Source: VXRJ01 sp965262555 (GTDB lineage Bacteria > Acidobacteriota > Vicinamibacteria > Vicinamibacterales > UBA8438). From it: 64,000 bases of DNA. Under the pieces are notes generated by a model, which had not been told where the DNA came from, did not search any database, and saw nothing but the letters and a program-made list of their open reading frames with translations. Every line of letters begins with the position of its first letter. The stretch's first letter is position 1. The DNA is taken from assembly GCA_965262555.1 (NCBI GenBank), contig OZ253543.1, forward strand, positions 3,224,001 to 3,288,000, in the 5' to 3' direction. Positions 52,545 through 60,972 of this stretch are shown one piece after another. Made by a program: the position numbers and the translations under genes.

Positions 52545-53408
52545 TTAGTCCAGATCGTCGAGGTCCACGTTCCAGCCGGCGCGTTCGCGCCCGATTTGGA
52601 GCCAGCCGCGCCCGACAAGCCGCCGCACGATCAACAGTCCGTCTTGCTCAAGGTCGTACGGGATGAGGCTCGGTTGCCCATCTTTGTTCTCGTAGAGCGC
52701 GGGGGTTTCCTGGGCCGTCGATCTGACGTAGGTAAATTGCCCGTCGTGCCACATGCCTTGCACCAGGAACGGCCAGCGCGCGGCCTTGTCCTCCAGGTCG
52801 TAGGGAAACTGCAAGCGCGTGGGATAGGTCGCCCGAAACTGATCGACCTGGGCGGTCGCGTCCTGGCGCATGGCGGCAATCTGGGCCTCGGCCTCACGCT
52901 GCGCGACTTGCACGGCCTCGCGGCTTTGCTCGGCCATGAGCTGATACTCGGCCACGCGCGAGCGCGCGACGAAGGCAGGGACCTGCGCGCCGGCCGGCGT
53001 GGGATCCGCGTCGGCTTGGATGCGGACGATCACGTGCGGGGGCGCGTCTCGCTCGGTCACGAGGAACGCATAGATCCGGCCGCTCTCGCAGACGAGCGCG
53101 ACGTTGGTGGTGACGCCTTCTCCAATGGGTTTAAGAAAGGCGAGATTTGCCGCGCCGGTCAGGTGCCAGTACTCGGAGTCGCCCACAATGAAGTCGAGGA
53201 TGTTCTCGCGCGCCGGGAGCTGAATCACGGTGGTATGCCGGATGCGGGTGGTGACGTTGACAATCTGATCGGCCTCGTCGGCAACCTGCAACACGGACGC
53301 GCCGGCTGCCGGCGCGGGTGGGTCGTCCTGGGTCGCTTGCGCCTGGGCCGGCGCCGGGGCGATCCAGAGCATCGAGAGCACGGCGACGGTCGAGCGTCTT
53401 ACGGTCAT
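52545..53408 (-). CDS. trbG: TrbG / VirB9-type outer-membrane channel subunit
   Basis: 287 residues with a signal peptide (STVAVLSMLWIAPAPAQAQA), an N-terminal half (VTTRIRHTTVIQLPARENIL) and a C-terminal beta domain (FVQ-type strands ending IVRRLVGRGWLQIGRERAGW). Length and domain order match TrbG/VirB9. A good site AAGGAGAGG precedes the ATG. It forms the outer-membrane ring with TrbI, and usually TrbH/VirB7, which is not seen here. Confidence 0.9.
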   Translation of the reverse strand: MTVRRSTVAVLSMLWIAPAPAQAQATQDDPPAPAAGASVLQVADEADQIVNVTTRIRHTTVIQLPARENILDFIVGDSEYWHLTGAANLAFLKPIGEGVTTNVALVCESGRIYAFLVTERDAPPHVIVRIQADADPTPAGAQVPAFVARSRVAEYQLMAEQSREAVQVAQREAEAQIAAMRQDATAQVDQFRATYPTRLQFPYDLEDKAARWPFLVQGMWHDGQFTYVRSTAQETPALYENKDGQPSLIPYDLEQDGLLIVRRLVGRGWLQIGRERAGWNVDLDDLD

Positions 53409-53437
53409 ACGGTTCCTCTCCTTGTGGGTTGTGGCCC

Positions 53438-55870
53438 TCAGCGGCCGGCGGCCAGGTGGGCCAGCGCCGCCTCAAGGCCGTAGCGTTCAACAGCGTCCGC
53501 GCGACGCGCGCTGTCGCGCGCCGAGGACGTGTACAACCAGTACGATTCGGGATCGACCTCCAGCCGCACCGTGGCGGCCATGTTCGGGCGTCTGAGATAC
53601 AGCTCTTGCTTGCTGACGAGCCCCCGGATCGTCGCGACTTCCGACGGGTTGAGTCGGAAGATGTCAGCCGCCTTCTCGGGCAGCTCGGGGTTGGCGAGAA
53701 AGAGCTTGGTCGGCATGGATTCGAGGAGGGCCTCGGCTCCGGCCGTGCCGGTCACGTCCACGGCGCTTTGGGTCGCCATGATGAGCGCCGCGTTTTTCTT
53801 CCGCCACGTCTTCGCGGCTTCCGCGAGGTACGCGAGGACGGCCGGATCGCGCAGGTAGCGCCACGCTTCGTCGACCACCATCAACTTCACCCGCGCGGTT
53901 TCGTCGGGGTTCTCAAGCGACAGCCGCAACCGTTCCAGTAGGTAGAACAATGCGGCCTCACACAAGTCCTCATGCTCGGCTGCGCCGGCAAGGTCGATCA
54001 CCTGCCAGTCGGCCAGGTCGAGGTCGTCGCCGTCGGCCGCGTTGTCGAAGTACGTGCCCCATGCGCCGCTGCCGTACCAGCGCCCCATCGCCGGCCACAT
54101 CGCGGCCGGCAACGACTGCACGAAGACGGTCATCGTCCGGCGGGCGGGCGGGAAGGCATAGAGGTCTTCGATGCGCGCGCGGATTTCGGACGGGTCCGAC
54201 CCGCTCACGGTCCAGCCGCCGATCCTGAGCAAGCGCATGATCCAGCCCGTGAGGAATTGGAGACTCCGCTCGGTGCGCGGCAAGGCAAAGGGGCGCAAGC
54301 GAAACCCGCCGTGCCCGCTGGCGTCGTCGGGTGACAACTCCAGGTAGCCGCCCCCGAGGAACCGGGTGATCCAGCGGTACGAGCCCCCGAGGTCGAGGAT
54401 GAGGACGCGCGGGTTGTACTGCAGGGCTTGGACGAGCAAGAAATTGAGGGTGAAACTCTTCCCCGCGCCGGTCGCGCCGAGGACCAGCGTGTGGCCGACG
54501 TCGCCGTGAAACAGGTCGTAGTGAAACGGCGTTTGCCATTGGGTTTCGAGGATGGCGAGCGCCGCGCGGTCCAGGTGTCGGCTGCGCGGCGCGCCGGTCG
54601 GCGGGCCGTAGATGGGCGCCAGGCACGCCGCCGCGCCCGCCGACACAAACACGGATCGGACTTGCCGCTTGCGCGGTTGCGCCGGCAGTCGGCAGAACCA
54701 CGCGGGGAGCTGGCCGTACCCTTCTCGGATGGCCTTCGCGTCGTGCGCCGCGAAGATGCGAAGGAGATCGCCGTCCAGCCGTTCGGTCTGCTCCAGGTCG
54801 CCGTGCAAGGCGATGGTCAGCGCGAGATCGCCGTAGGCCACACCTTCGGTTTCAAGCTCGACCAGCGCATTCCCCAAGCGGCCGGATTCCACGTCGGCCG
54901 CGCTATCGACCATCGCGCTGGCCGTGCCCTCGGTTTCCTGTACGTGGGCCATCATCGAGTACCGCTTCGAGAAGTAGTGGCGCTGCGCGCCGCGTATCTT
55001 GCGGCGCGCCGCGTCCAGATCCCACGGTCGCCATTCGAGCGCGACGGTCATCACGCTGTCGAGGCGGTAGAGGTCATTCAAGAGGTTCGCCGTCGCCCTG
55101 GCCGGCGGGGACAGCAGCGAGTAGAGAATCACGGGCTCGCCGTCCAGGCGCAGATGCCGGCGTTCGGCTTCCAGTTCGCTGGTCGCCAGTCGCCAGTTCA
55201 TCCCGCTGCCGGTCGCGCCGTCCCACGGCGTACTGCCGGGTTTGTTGATGAGTTCCGAGAGGAGGCGGGAGCCGGCGTGTGCCGTCAGGATGTCAAGCGG
55301 GGTGAGGTCCGCGACCAGCGTACGACTGGCATCCACCTGTTGCCGAAAGCGGCTGGCGGCGTCCTCGATCTGCTCGCGGAAGTAGATCGCTTCGTTGGGA
55401 TTCCGCCGCCGTGTCATCCACGTCCGCACGTAGTGCGTCCACCACGGCGCGTTGTTCCGGCCCGCCGCCGCCGTGGAGAGTTTGGGGTCGTAGCACCACG
55501 CGAGATACGTGTCGATCTGTTGGATGCGCGACGCAAGGAACGCGCGGCGCTTCCGTTGCCCGAGGGCGGCGACCGCCGACAAGCCGGTATCAGCGTCCGG
55601 GAAGGTCGCCGGCCGGCGGAGCAGATAGAAGTACAGCCGGGTCCGGGCGTCGATGCCGGAGAGCATCCGCTGCCAGCGGTTGAGCACGGCGTCCAGCTGC
55701 TCGGGCGTGTGCCCGTCCACGACGGTCGGCGACAGCCGGGCGAACGTCACCAGCTCGCCGCGCCGGGTGAGACACGTCCTCTCGTCGGGGAGCCAGCCCC
55801 AATACGGCAGCTCGTCGGCCAGCGCGCCGGCGGCGTGGTGATCGGCGACGTTGAGATCGGTCGTCGTCAT
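53438..55870 (-). CDS. trbE: TrbE / VirB4-type ATPase
   Basis: 810 residues. The N-terminal VirB4 domain (LPYWGWLPDERTCLTRRGEL) is followed by the ATPase half with Walker A LGATGAGKSF and Walker B KLMVVDEAWRYL. ATQSAVDVTGTAGAEALLES and the NPELPEKAADIFRLNPSE tail match the family. It drives pilus assembly and substrate transfer. The ATG overlaps the preceding stop by three bases (ATGA). Confidence 0.93.
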   Translation of the reverse strand: MTTTDLNVADHHAAGALADELPYWGWLPDERTCLTRRGELVTFARLSPTVVDGHTPEQLDAVLNRWQRMLSGIDARTRLYFYLLRRPATFPDADTGLSAVAALGQRKRRAFLASRIQQIDTYLAWCYDPKLSTAAAGRNNAPWWTHYVRTWMTRRRNPNEAIYFREQIEDAASRFRQQVDASRTLVADLTPLDILTAHAGSRLLSELINKPGSTPWDGATGSGMNWRLATSELEAERRHLRLDGEPVILYSLLSPPARATANLLNDLYRLDSVMTVALEWRPWDLDAARRKIRGAQRHYFSKRYSMMAHVQETEGTASAMVDSAADVESGRLGNALVELETEGVAYGDLALTIALHGDLEQTERLDGDLLRIFAAHDAKAIREGYGQLPAWFCRLPAQPRKRQVRSVFVSAGAAACLAPIYGPPTGAPRSRHLDRAALAILETQWQTPFHYDLFHGDVGHTLVLGATGAGKSFTLNFLLVQALQYNPRVLILDLGGSYRWITRFLGGGYLELSPDDASGHGGFRLRPFALPRTERSLQFLTGWIMRLLRIGGWTVSGSDPSEIRARIEDLYAFPPARRTMTVFVQSLPAAMWPAMGRWYGSGAWGTYFDNAADGDDLDLADWQVIDLAGAAEHEDLCEAALFYLLERLRLSLENPDETARVKLMVVDEAWRYLRDPAVLAYLAEAAKTWRKKNAALIMATQSAVDVTGTAGAEALLESMPTKLFLANPELPEKAADIFRLNPSEVATIRGLVSKQELYLRRPNMAATVRLEVDPESYWLYTSSARDSARRADAVERYGLEAALAHLAAGR

Positions 55871-56205
55871 GATCGGGTCACCCGGCGGGCCGGGGTGATG
55901 ACGAGGTACCACGGCGACTCGGCCCACTTCGCCGGGTCATACCGGGTCTTGAACCGAACGGACTCACGCAGGATGGAGAGCATGTGCGGGTCCACGCGCC
56001 ACGCCCACCAGCCCACGCCGTACAGGAGGCAAAAGGTCGCCGCGCCGATGACCGTCGAGTTGATCGCGTTCCACATCGCCATCCCGATGGTGGCGCTGAG
56101 CAGGAACCAGCGCCGTTCGACGCCCAGCATGGTGAGGGGGGCCGACAGCGCGGGGTACGCGCACCATGGGCGCGCTCCGTGGCCAATGGTCACGAAAACA
56201 GCCAC
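55867..56205 (-). CDS. trbD: TrbD / VirB3-type small membrane protein
   Basis: 112 residues with two close membrane helices (FLLSATIGMAMWNAINSTVI, GAATFCLLYGVGWWAWRVDP) and a C-terminal cytoplasmic tail (LSILRESVRFKTRYDPAKWA). This is the VirB3/TrbD pattern, and the position between trbC and trbE agrees. It overlaps trbC by 16 bases and trbE by three. Confidence 0.88.
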   Translation of the reverse strand: MAVFVTIGHGARPWCAYPALSAPLTMLGVERRWFLLSATIGMAMWNAINSTVIGAATFCLLYGVGWWAWRVDPHMLSILRESVRFKTRYDPAKWAESPWYLVITPARRVTRS

Positions 56206-56480
56206 GTCAGGAAGTTCGCCGCGCCCATCGCCATGCCCAAGCCGAAGATGATCCCGGCGAGCGCCTTCTTGCTGCCGCCTTCCCCGAAGGCGAACATCAG
56301 CCCGCCGATGACAATCGCAATCAGCGACAGGCCCCGCGCGAGCGGCCCGGTGAACGCTTGTTCCAGCACGTCAACGGCGTTCAGCCACGGGCTGACGCCC
56401 TGGGCGAATAGGGGGGCTTCAGCGAGTCCCACGGCGAGCATGACCGCGAGTGCGGTGACGAGTGAGCGGTGCGGGTGCAT
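56190..56480 (-). CDS. trbC: TrbC / VirB2-type pilin precursor
   Basis: 96 residues. A signal sequence (LVTALAVMLAVGLAEAPLFA) and two membrane helices (GPLARGLSLIAIVIGGLMFA, LAGIIFGLGMAMGAANFLTW) give the pilin layout. ATG 56480 is chosen because AAGGAG is nine bases upstream. The in-frame ATG at 56486 is only three bases from it. Subunits should build the mating pilus. Confidence 0.88.
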   Translation of the reverse strand: MHPHRSLVTALAVMLAVGLAEAPLFAQGVSPWLNAVDVLEQAFTGPLARGLSLIAIVIGGLMFAFGEGGSKKALAGIIFGLGMAMGAANFLTWLFS

Positions 56481-56564
56481 GATCATCTTCTCCTTGTGTA
56501 TGGTCGGGCGCGAGCTCAAGAACTGTGCTCGAGCCGCGCCCGGTGCGTGCGACGTGCCGATCCG

Positions 56565-56885
56565 TCATTCCTGAAAATCTCCCCGGTCCTGCTGCTGCAT
56601 CTGTTCGGCCAGCTCCGGATCGCCGGCAGCGCCGCGCCGGATCGACCGTTCGACGAGATCCACCTTGCGCCCGAGGTCCGCGAGCCCTAACGCGCGGGCG
56701 GTCGCGTAGAGGGCGACGATGCACGTCACGACGGCCAGCGCGCCGTAGGCGGTGAGGATGAGGCCGTACGTGGTGAGTAGGACGCGGGTGTGTGGGCCTA
56801 GATAGGCGAACTGCGGGCCAGCCAGGAGCACGACGAGTGCGAGCATCGTGACGGTGAGCCCAAGGGCAACGGTGATCGGCTGCAT
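56565..56885 (-). CDS. small two-helix membrane protein in the transfer operon
   Basis: 106 residues: helices at about 5-27 (ALGLTVTMLALVVLLAGPQF) and 42-66 (YGLILTAYGALAVVTCIVAL), then a charged tail (RKVDLVERSIRRGAAGDPEL). No family is recognised. It starts one base after the stop of the PD-(D/E)xK-like gene and precedes the pilin gene by 84 bases. It may assist pilin handling or be an exclusion factor, which is a guess from position. Confidence 0.6.
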   Translation of the reverse strand: MQPITVALGLTVTMLALVVLLAGPQFAYLGPHTRVLLTTYGLILTAYGALAVVTCIVALYATARALGLADLGRKVDLVERSIRRGAAGDPELAEQMQQQDRGDFQE

Positions 56886-56886
56886 G

Positions 56887-57882
56887 TCACAACTCCACGG
56901 ACCCATCGCGGCCGGGCCGTGCGGCCCCGCCGCCGCCGGGTCCGCCGATGCTCCGGTCGATGGCGCGCGCCAGGGCGCGGGCGACGTTGCGAGTAGCTCG
57001 GCCGCTGCTGCCGTGGACGGCAAAGCCGGCCCCGGCCTTCGCGGTAATGGCGGCTGCGTGGTAATGCTCGGACGCGATTTCGACGTTGACGCGCCCGCTG
57101 CGGCCCTCGGCATCCTCGATGTCGAGCTGCGCGTCGGGGTACATCACGTGGTCGTCTGTGACGGGGAGCCCGAGATCCTGGGCGGCGCGAAAACGCGCCT
57201 CGTCGGCGGGGCGCCGTCCGCCCTCGGCGCGCGCCGTCTCGGTCGCGCGCGCGACGTGCTGCTTGAGCTCGGCATCGATGCGGACGCGGACGACGCGCCC
57301 GCCCTCGGCCTCGATGCGCGCCTGTTCGTTCTTGGCGGCGCGGTAGACCCCTACGTCATGCGACAGCTCGGCCGGCTTCACCATGCCGCTCCATGTCTGC
57401 TGCTCGGGCGCATGGCCGGCGTCGAGCGCGGCGCGTTGTGCGGCGCGCGCGCCGGCCGGCGTGACGGTCAGAACCTTGTACGTGCCGCCTTGCGGCCCCT
57501 TCGCGTCGTGCTCCTTGACGAGCTCGGCGCGGATCATCTGATCGACGGCGCGGCGGGTAGCGTACGGGTGGCCGTCGAAATGCTTGTCGGACAGGTCGCG
57601 GTAGGCGACGGCGCGGTACATCCCCACGTCGGCGGTGGCGTCTCGCTTGCGGTCGGCGATAGTGCGGCGCGCCGGCCGGCGGGGGTCGTATTCCCGACGA
57701 TGGCCGGCCCGCTCGTCGCGAGCCCGGTCCTCGCGGTCGTGGTGGTCGTGACCGAGCGCGCCTGGCCGTGCCTGGCCTGGTCGCACCTGGTCATCGTGCG
57801 GTTGGTCCTCGCGCGCCAGCTTGGGCGTCGGCGGCGCGGGGCTCGGCGTGTCGTCACGAAAGAGATCCAGCCGATCAAACAT
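56887..57882 (-). CDS. winged-helix and PD-(D/E)xK-like accessory protein
   Basis: 331 residues. A charged N-terminal tail (REDQPHDDQVRPGQ) is followed by a winged-helix region about 86-145 (DVGMYRAVAYRDLSDKHFDG, YKVLTVTPAGARAAQ) and a region about 168-300 with YPDAQLDIED and VNVEIASEHYHAAAI. The last two resemble the D and ExK strands of PD-(D/E)xK folds, as in replication-relaxation proteins. A role in DNA processing for transfer is plausible but unproved. It lies nine bases after ardC. Confidence 0.5.
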   Translation of the reverse strand: MFDRLDLFRDDTPSPAPPTPKLAREDQPHDDQVRPGQARPGALGHDHHDREDRARDERAGHRREYDPRRPARRTIADRKRDATADVGMYRAVAYRDLSDKHFDGHPYATRRAVDQMIRAELVKEHDAKGPQGGTYKVLTVTPAGARAAQRAALDAGHAPEQQTWSGMVKPAELSHDVGVYRAAKNEQARIEAEGGRVVRVRIDAELKQHVARATETARAEGGRRPADEARFRAAQDLGLPVTDDHVMYPDAQLDIEDAEGRSGRVNVEIASEHYHAAAITAKAGAGFAVHGSSGRATRNVARALARAIDRSIGGPGGGGAARPGRDGSVEL

Positions 57883-57891
57883 GGCTACCGC

Positions 57892-58986
57892 CTAGCGGCT
57901 GATGCCGGACTCTCGCTCAGGCTGCGGCGCCTGGGGCTGTGGCGTCGGCGCGTGGCTGATCTGCGGACTGCGCGCCGCCGAGTATTTCTCGACCAACTCG
58001 CTGTGTTCCTGCTCGGTCGCTTGTTCGCGCTCGCGGATCGGACGCATGAGGTAATCGGAGATTCTCTGTGCGTCCGCCGACGCCTTGTATATCTCCTTCG
58101 GGTCGTTGTCGATGGCCTGGATCCAGCCCTGCACGTACGCGGCCCCACGGCTGCCGTCGTGACCGACGCCGACACGCTCGCCGGTCATCATGGCGGAGAT
58201 TTCGGCTCGGAGTTCTTCGCGGGCGTACTCGGTGCTGCCAAACTGCCCCGCGCCGTTTTTGAGCGTGTCGCGGTCCATTCGTGAGGGGTGGCCGGTGGCG
58301 TGGCCGAGTTCGTGGAGGGCGGTCTGGTAATAGCCGTTCGCGGTGGCGAATTGATCGCGTTCCGGCAACGTCACCTTGTCGGTGTTCAAGCTGTAAAAGG
58401 CGCGGTCGCCGCGTTCGTGGACGACGCGGATGCCGCTCTCCTGGATCACCCGTTCGGCGGTCTGGTGCGACTTCCACTCTGGCTCTTTGGCGCGGTCGTC
58501 CTCGCGCCGTTCGAGCTTCAAGTTGTCGGCCTGTTCGACGTTGAACACGGCGTAGCAGCGCACCATCGGCGGGCGCGTGCGTTCTTTCTCGGCCGCGCCG
58601 TCTGGCGACGTGGCTGGCCTGTCGGGCACGTCGGCCTGGGTCTTTTCCCGTTCGTCATCGAATTTGTAAAAGAGCACGTGTGTGGCCTTCTCGCCCTTGC
58701 GGACCTGACCGCCCATGTCCTTGATCTGCTTGTAGGTCGCCCATCGGTTATCGCCGTAGCCCTTCGCGGTTTGGGCCACGCTCAAGTACACGGAATTGCC
58801 GCCCCGGTACGGCTTGCTGGTGGCGAGGTTTTCCGGCATGCGCCGCTCACCGGGCTTCCATGGTTTCTGCCACGGCGCCACGCCGGCCTTGATCTGCTCG
58901 CGGAGCTTGTCCGCAAACTCGGCGTGATAGTCGTCCTGGGACCAGGCCGGTGTGTTCGCTGCTGTGTGACGTCGGCCCCAGGCCAT
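57892..58986 (-). CDS. ardC: ArdC-type antirestriction protein
   Basis: 364 residues. The N-terminal ssDNA-binding domain (FADKLREQIKAGVAPWQKPW, RGGNSVYLSVAQTAKGYGDN, WATYKQIKDMGGQVRKGEKA) is followed by a zincin-like metallopeptidase domain with HELGHATGH (H225, E226, H229). ArdC proteins protect incoming plasmid DNA from type I restriction, which fits a conjugative element beside an hsd operon. The ATG overlaps the upstream stop (TGATG). The C-terminal 30 residues are a Pro/Gln-rich tail. Confidence 0.9.
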   Translation of the reverse strand: MAWGRRHTAANTPAWSQDDYHAEFADKLREQIKAGVAPWQKPWKPGERRMPENLATSKPYRGGNSVYLSVAQTAKGYGDNRWATYKQIKDMGGQVRKGEKATHVLFYKFDDEREKTQADVPDRPATSPDGAAEKERTRPPMVRCYAVFNVEQADNLKLERREDDRAKEPEWKSHQTAERVIQESGIRVVHERGDRAFYSLNTDKVTLPERDQFATANGYYQTALHELGHATGHPSRMDRDTLKNGAGQFGSTEYAREELRAEISAMMTGERVGVGHDGSRGAAYVQGWIQAIDNDPKEIYKASADAQRISDYLMRPIREREQATEQEHSELVEKYSAARSPQISHAPTPQPQAPQPERESGISR

Positions 58987-59201
58987 CAGCGACCGCCTCC
59001 GGCGCGCCACGCGTCATCGCGCCAGTTCGACCCGTCCACGATGTCGTGTGAGTCGGTGTTGTCCGTGTCGGTGAGCCCGTACTCGGCGAGCACGTCGTGA
59101 GACGCGACGACGTACACGCCGCTCAGGAGTGCGCGCCCGAGTTCCTCGGCGGTGTCCACGGCAAGGGCCTCCTCGCCATCCACGGTGATGTGCCGGATCA
59201 T
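58986..59201 (-). CDS. small acidic accessory protein
   Basis: 71 residues (MIRHITVDGEEALAVDTAEE then LGRALLSGVYVVASHDVLAE). No family is recognised. It overlaps the preceding gene by four bases (ATGA) and ardC by one, so it is part of a tightly coupled chain and most likely real. It might be a small regulator or an anti-defence cofactor. Confidence 0.6.
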   Translation of the reverse strand: MIRHITVDGEEALAVDTAEELGRALLSGVYVVASHDVLAEYGLTDTDNTDSHDIVDGSNWRDDAWRAGGGR

Positions 59202-59470
59202 GCCGACGTCCTTTCTCCGCTGGCCGGGGTCCGGCCTGCGATGCTCGCCGTGTCATCACGGCTTCCGCCCGCGGCCCAGCGAGGGTCGAGGTGTTCGCGG
59301 TCTCGTTCATGGCGTCGGTCCGGGCCGTTGTCTCCCGCGCGAGCGGGATCGCGTCGGCCCATGAGGACGTGCACAATCAGATCGGCCACGGCCTCGACCA
59401 GTTCGTCGGTCTCCTGCTCGGAGAGCCTGTGGAAGTGGCGCATCCACCCGATGGTCGGCGGCATCGGCAC
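59198..59470 (-). CDS. small accessory protein
   Basis: 90 residues from GTG 59470 (or ATG 59464). The first 40 (PPTIGWMRHFHRLSEQETDE then LVEAVADLIVHVLMGRRDPA) are a well-formed helical segment. The rest is low-complexity and basic. The stop overlaps the next ATG. No family is recognised. Confidence 0.5.
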   Translation of the reverse strand: MPMPPTIGWMRHFHRLSEQETDELVEAVADLIVHVLMGRRDPARAGDNGPDRRHERDREHLDPRWAAGGSRDDTASIAGRTPASGERTSA

Positions 59471-59473
59471 GGA

Positions 59474-59605
59474 TCACGCCCTCCTGAGCGACAGGAGAAA
59501 ATCCTCGATGGCCGGGTGGGGTGTGAGGGTGAGCCGTCGGCGCGGTGTCTTCCCGTCGGTCGGAGCCGTGTCCTTGAGGCGACGGTAGACCCGCCCCCAG
59601 ATCAC
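59474..59605 (-). CDS. micro-protein, 43 residues
   Basis: Reads VIWGRVYRRLKDTAPTDGKT, then PRRRLTLTPHPAIEDFLLSL and RRA. It starts at a GTG that overlaps the stop of a 20-codon frame (GTGA) and ends just before the next gene. Basic, with a C-terminal amphipathic helix. Its place in a chain of overlapping starts and stops supports it. No homologue is recognised. Confidence 0.4.
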   Translation of the reverse strand: MIWGRVYRRLKDTAPTDGKTPRRRLTLTPHPAIEDFLLSLRRA

Positions 59606-59664
59606 GAGGCCGCCTCCTCAAAGAGATCCTCGATCAGTGCTGTGGCGTCTGCTGTGCTGATCAT
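59602..59664 (-). CDS. possible 20-residue leader peptide
   Basis: MISTADATALIEDLFEEAAS, preceded by GAGG at suitable distance and ending in a TGA that overlaps the next GTG. It may be a leader that couples translation of the 43-residue gene. Too short for certainty. Confidence 0.3.
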   Translation of the reverse strand: MISTADATALIEDLFEEAAS

Positions 59665-59693
59665 GGTGTCCTCAGCCTCCGCTGCCCGTCACG

Positions 59694-60521
59694 TCAGTCA
59701 CCTCCACAGGACCAAAGGGGGGAGACGGGATCTCGACGGGGACACGTGGTCGGAGGATTCAGCAGCTGTTCCTTCTCGAAGCGGCCAATGGCGGCCTCGG
59801 CCCGCTGGCGGCGCTTCTTGGCGACCTGATAGGCCACGCCCGTTTCGCGCGCGTAGTCGGCGACCGACGTGCTGTAGACCCGCGTGCCGATGAGCAGGAG
59901 ACCATCGGCCGTGGTGATCCGGCCCGCGTCCATGTGTTCGTGCAGGCGCTGGATCTCGATCCGCTGCGCCTCGCGGCGCTCGATGCCGGCGAAGTCGATC
60001 CCCTCGACGCCGCCGACGAGCGCGTCGATCTCCTCAGGGTCCGCGTGGCACTCCCGATTGGTGCGGTCCCACGCACGGCGGTAGTCGTCGTAGAGGTGAT
60101 GGACGGTGTCGTTGTAGACCTTCTGCACCAGCCGGTTGGGACGCTGCGTCACGTCGACTCGGCAGAGGACGTGCAAGAACGTCCAGACGAGGTTCTGCCA
60201 GCGCTCGTCTGGGTCGGGGTCCCAGTGCCGCTTTTGGACGTGGATGGATTCGAGGCCGGGCCAGAAGATGGCCATGAGGATCGCCCGCCAGCACGGAGCG
60301 TCCTCCTGGGCGTGGGCCTCGAAGATCGGGCGGAGAATCTCGTCCTTGCGCGGATCGGTCGAGGTCCCGTTCCGCATGAACGCAATGACATCCGCCCACG
60401 TCCTGAACTGCCTGAGGAAGGGTGCCTTCTTCTGAAGCCATCGAAGCAGTTGCTGGTGCTGCGCGCTCCTGAGTTCTTGTTCGAGCCATTCACGCTCACG
60501 ATCCCTCGAAGAGTTCGCCAC
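59694..60521 (-). CDS. sigma-factor-like regulator of the conjugative element
   Basis: 275 residues. The middle (RWQNLVWTFLHVLCRVDVTQ, VYNDTVHHLYDDYRRAWDRT) is like sigma region 2, and the C-part (LLLIGTRVYSTSVADYARET then GVAYQVAKKRRQRAEAAI) is a region-4-like helix-turn-helix. It should guide RNA polymerase to promoters of the element, or act as a related regulator. Starts at GTG 60521. It is the first recognisable gene upstream of the transfer operon, a position that suits a control gene. The final 25 residues are unrelated low-complexity sequence. Confidence 0.55.
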   Translation of the reverse strand: MANSSRDREREWLEQELRSAQHQQLLRWLQKKAPFLRQFRTWADVIAFMRNGTSTDPRKDEILRPIFEAHAQEDAPCWRAILMAIFWPGLESIHVQKRHWDPDPDERWQNLVWTFLHVLCRVDVTQRPNRLVQKVYNDTVHHLYDDYRRAWDRTNRECHADPEEIDALVGGVEGIDFAGIERREAQRIEIQRLHEHMDAGRITTADGLLLIGTRVYSTSVADYARETGVAYQVAKKRRQRAEAAIGRFEKEQLLNPPTTCPRRDPVSPLWSCGGD

Positions 60522-60600
60522 GACGCCCCGCCTTTCCGGCCGGGCGTCGTTCGCCTCGATTGGCCTGCGTTAGGGCGTCATGCGCCTCAAGGATTCTGAG

Positions 60601-60834
60601 TTAGCGCTTGATCTCGGTCCGGGAGTTGACACCATCTTCTGCAGGAGTGCGTTGCGGCAGATGCTCGTTCAGGGTCGAGCACCCTCGACAGACGCTGGAT
60701 GCCGGGAGCGACACGACGTACTGGTGTCCCCTGGCGAACTGGATGTGGACTCGATCACCCTCAAGACGCCCGAGAAGCTTTCCGCAGCGCCTGCAACGCC
60801 AATCACGTTCCATGCACTTAGTTTCGTGCTTCAC
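60601..60834 (-). CDS. Com-like zinc-ribbon protein
   Basis: 77 residues with WRCRRCGKLLGRLEGDRVHI and SSVCRGCSTLNEHL, that is CxxC at both ends of a short beta segment, resembling the Com translational activator of phage Mu. It may bind RNA or DNA for the element. A palindrome 83 bases upstream could be its operator. It is read toward the sigma-like gene. Confidence 0.6.
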   Translation of the reverse strand: MKHETKCMERDWRCRRCGKLLGRLEGDRVHIQFARGHQYVVSLPASSVCRGCSTLNEHLPQRTPAEDGVNSRTEIKR

Positions 60835-60916
60835 CGTGCCTTCATCGAACCCTGTGAAGAAGGAGCCACGGGGTCAACTGCAAGGCCTGTGGAATAAGGC
60901 TGGGCTAAAGGGTGGG

Positions 60917-60935
60917 GGTGTGAACGTTTCACACC
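60917..60935. promoter_or_regulatory. operator-like palindrome GGTGTGAA-N3-TTCACACC
   Basis: Perfect 8-bp arms around a 3-bp spacer lie in the gap upstream of the Com-like gene and before the IS1182-like element. The form suits a dimeric repressor site. No test is possible here. Confidence 0.4.
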
Positions 60936-60972
60936 TCACGACAGACACATGGAGATGAAACGACCCGCTCCA

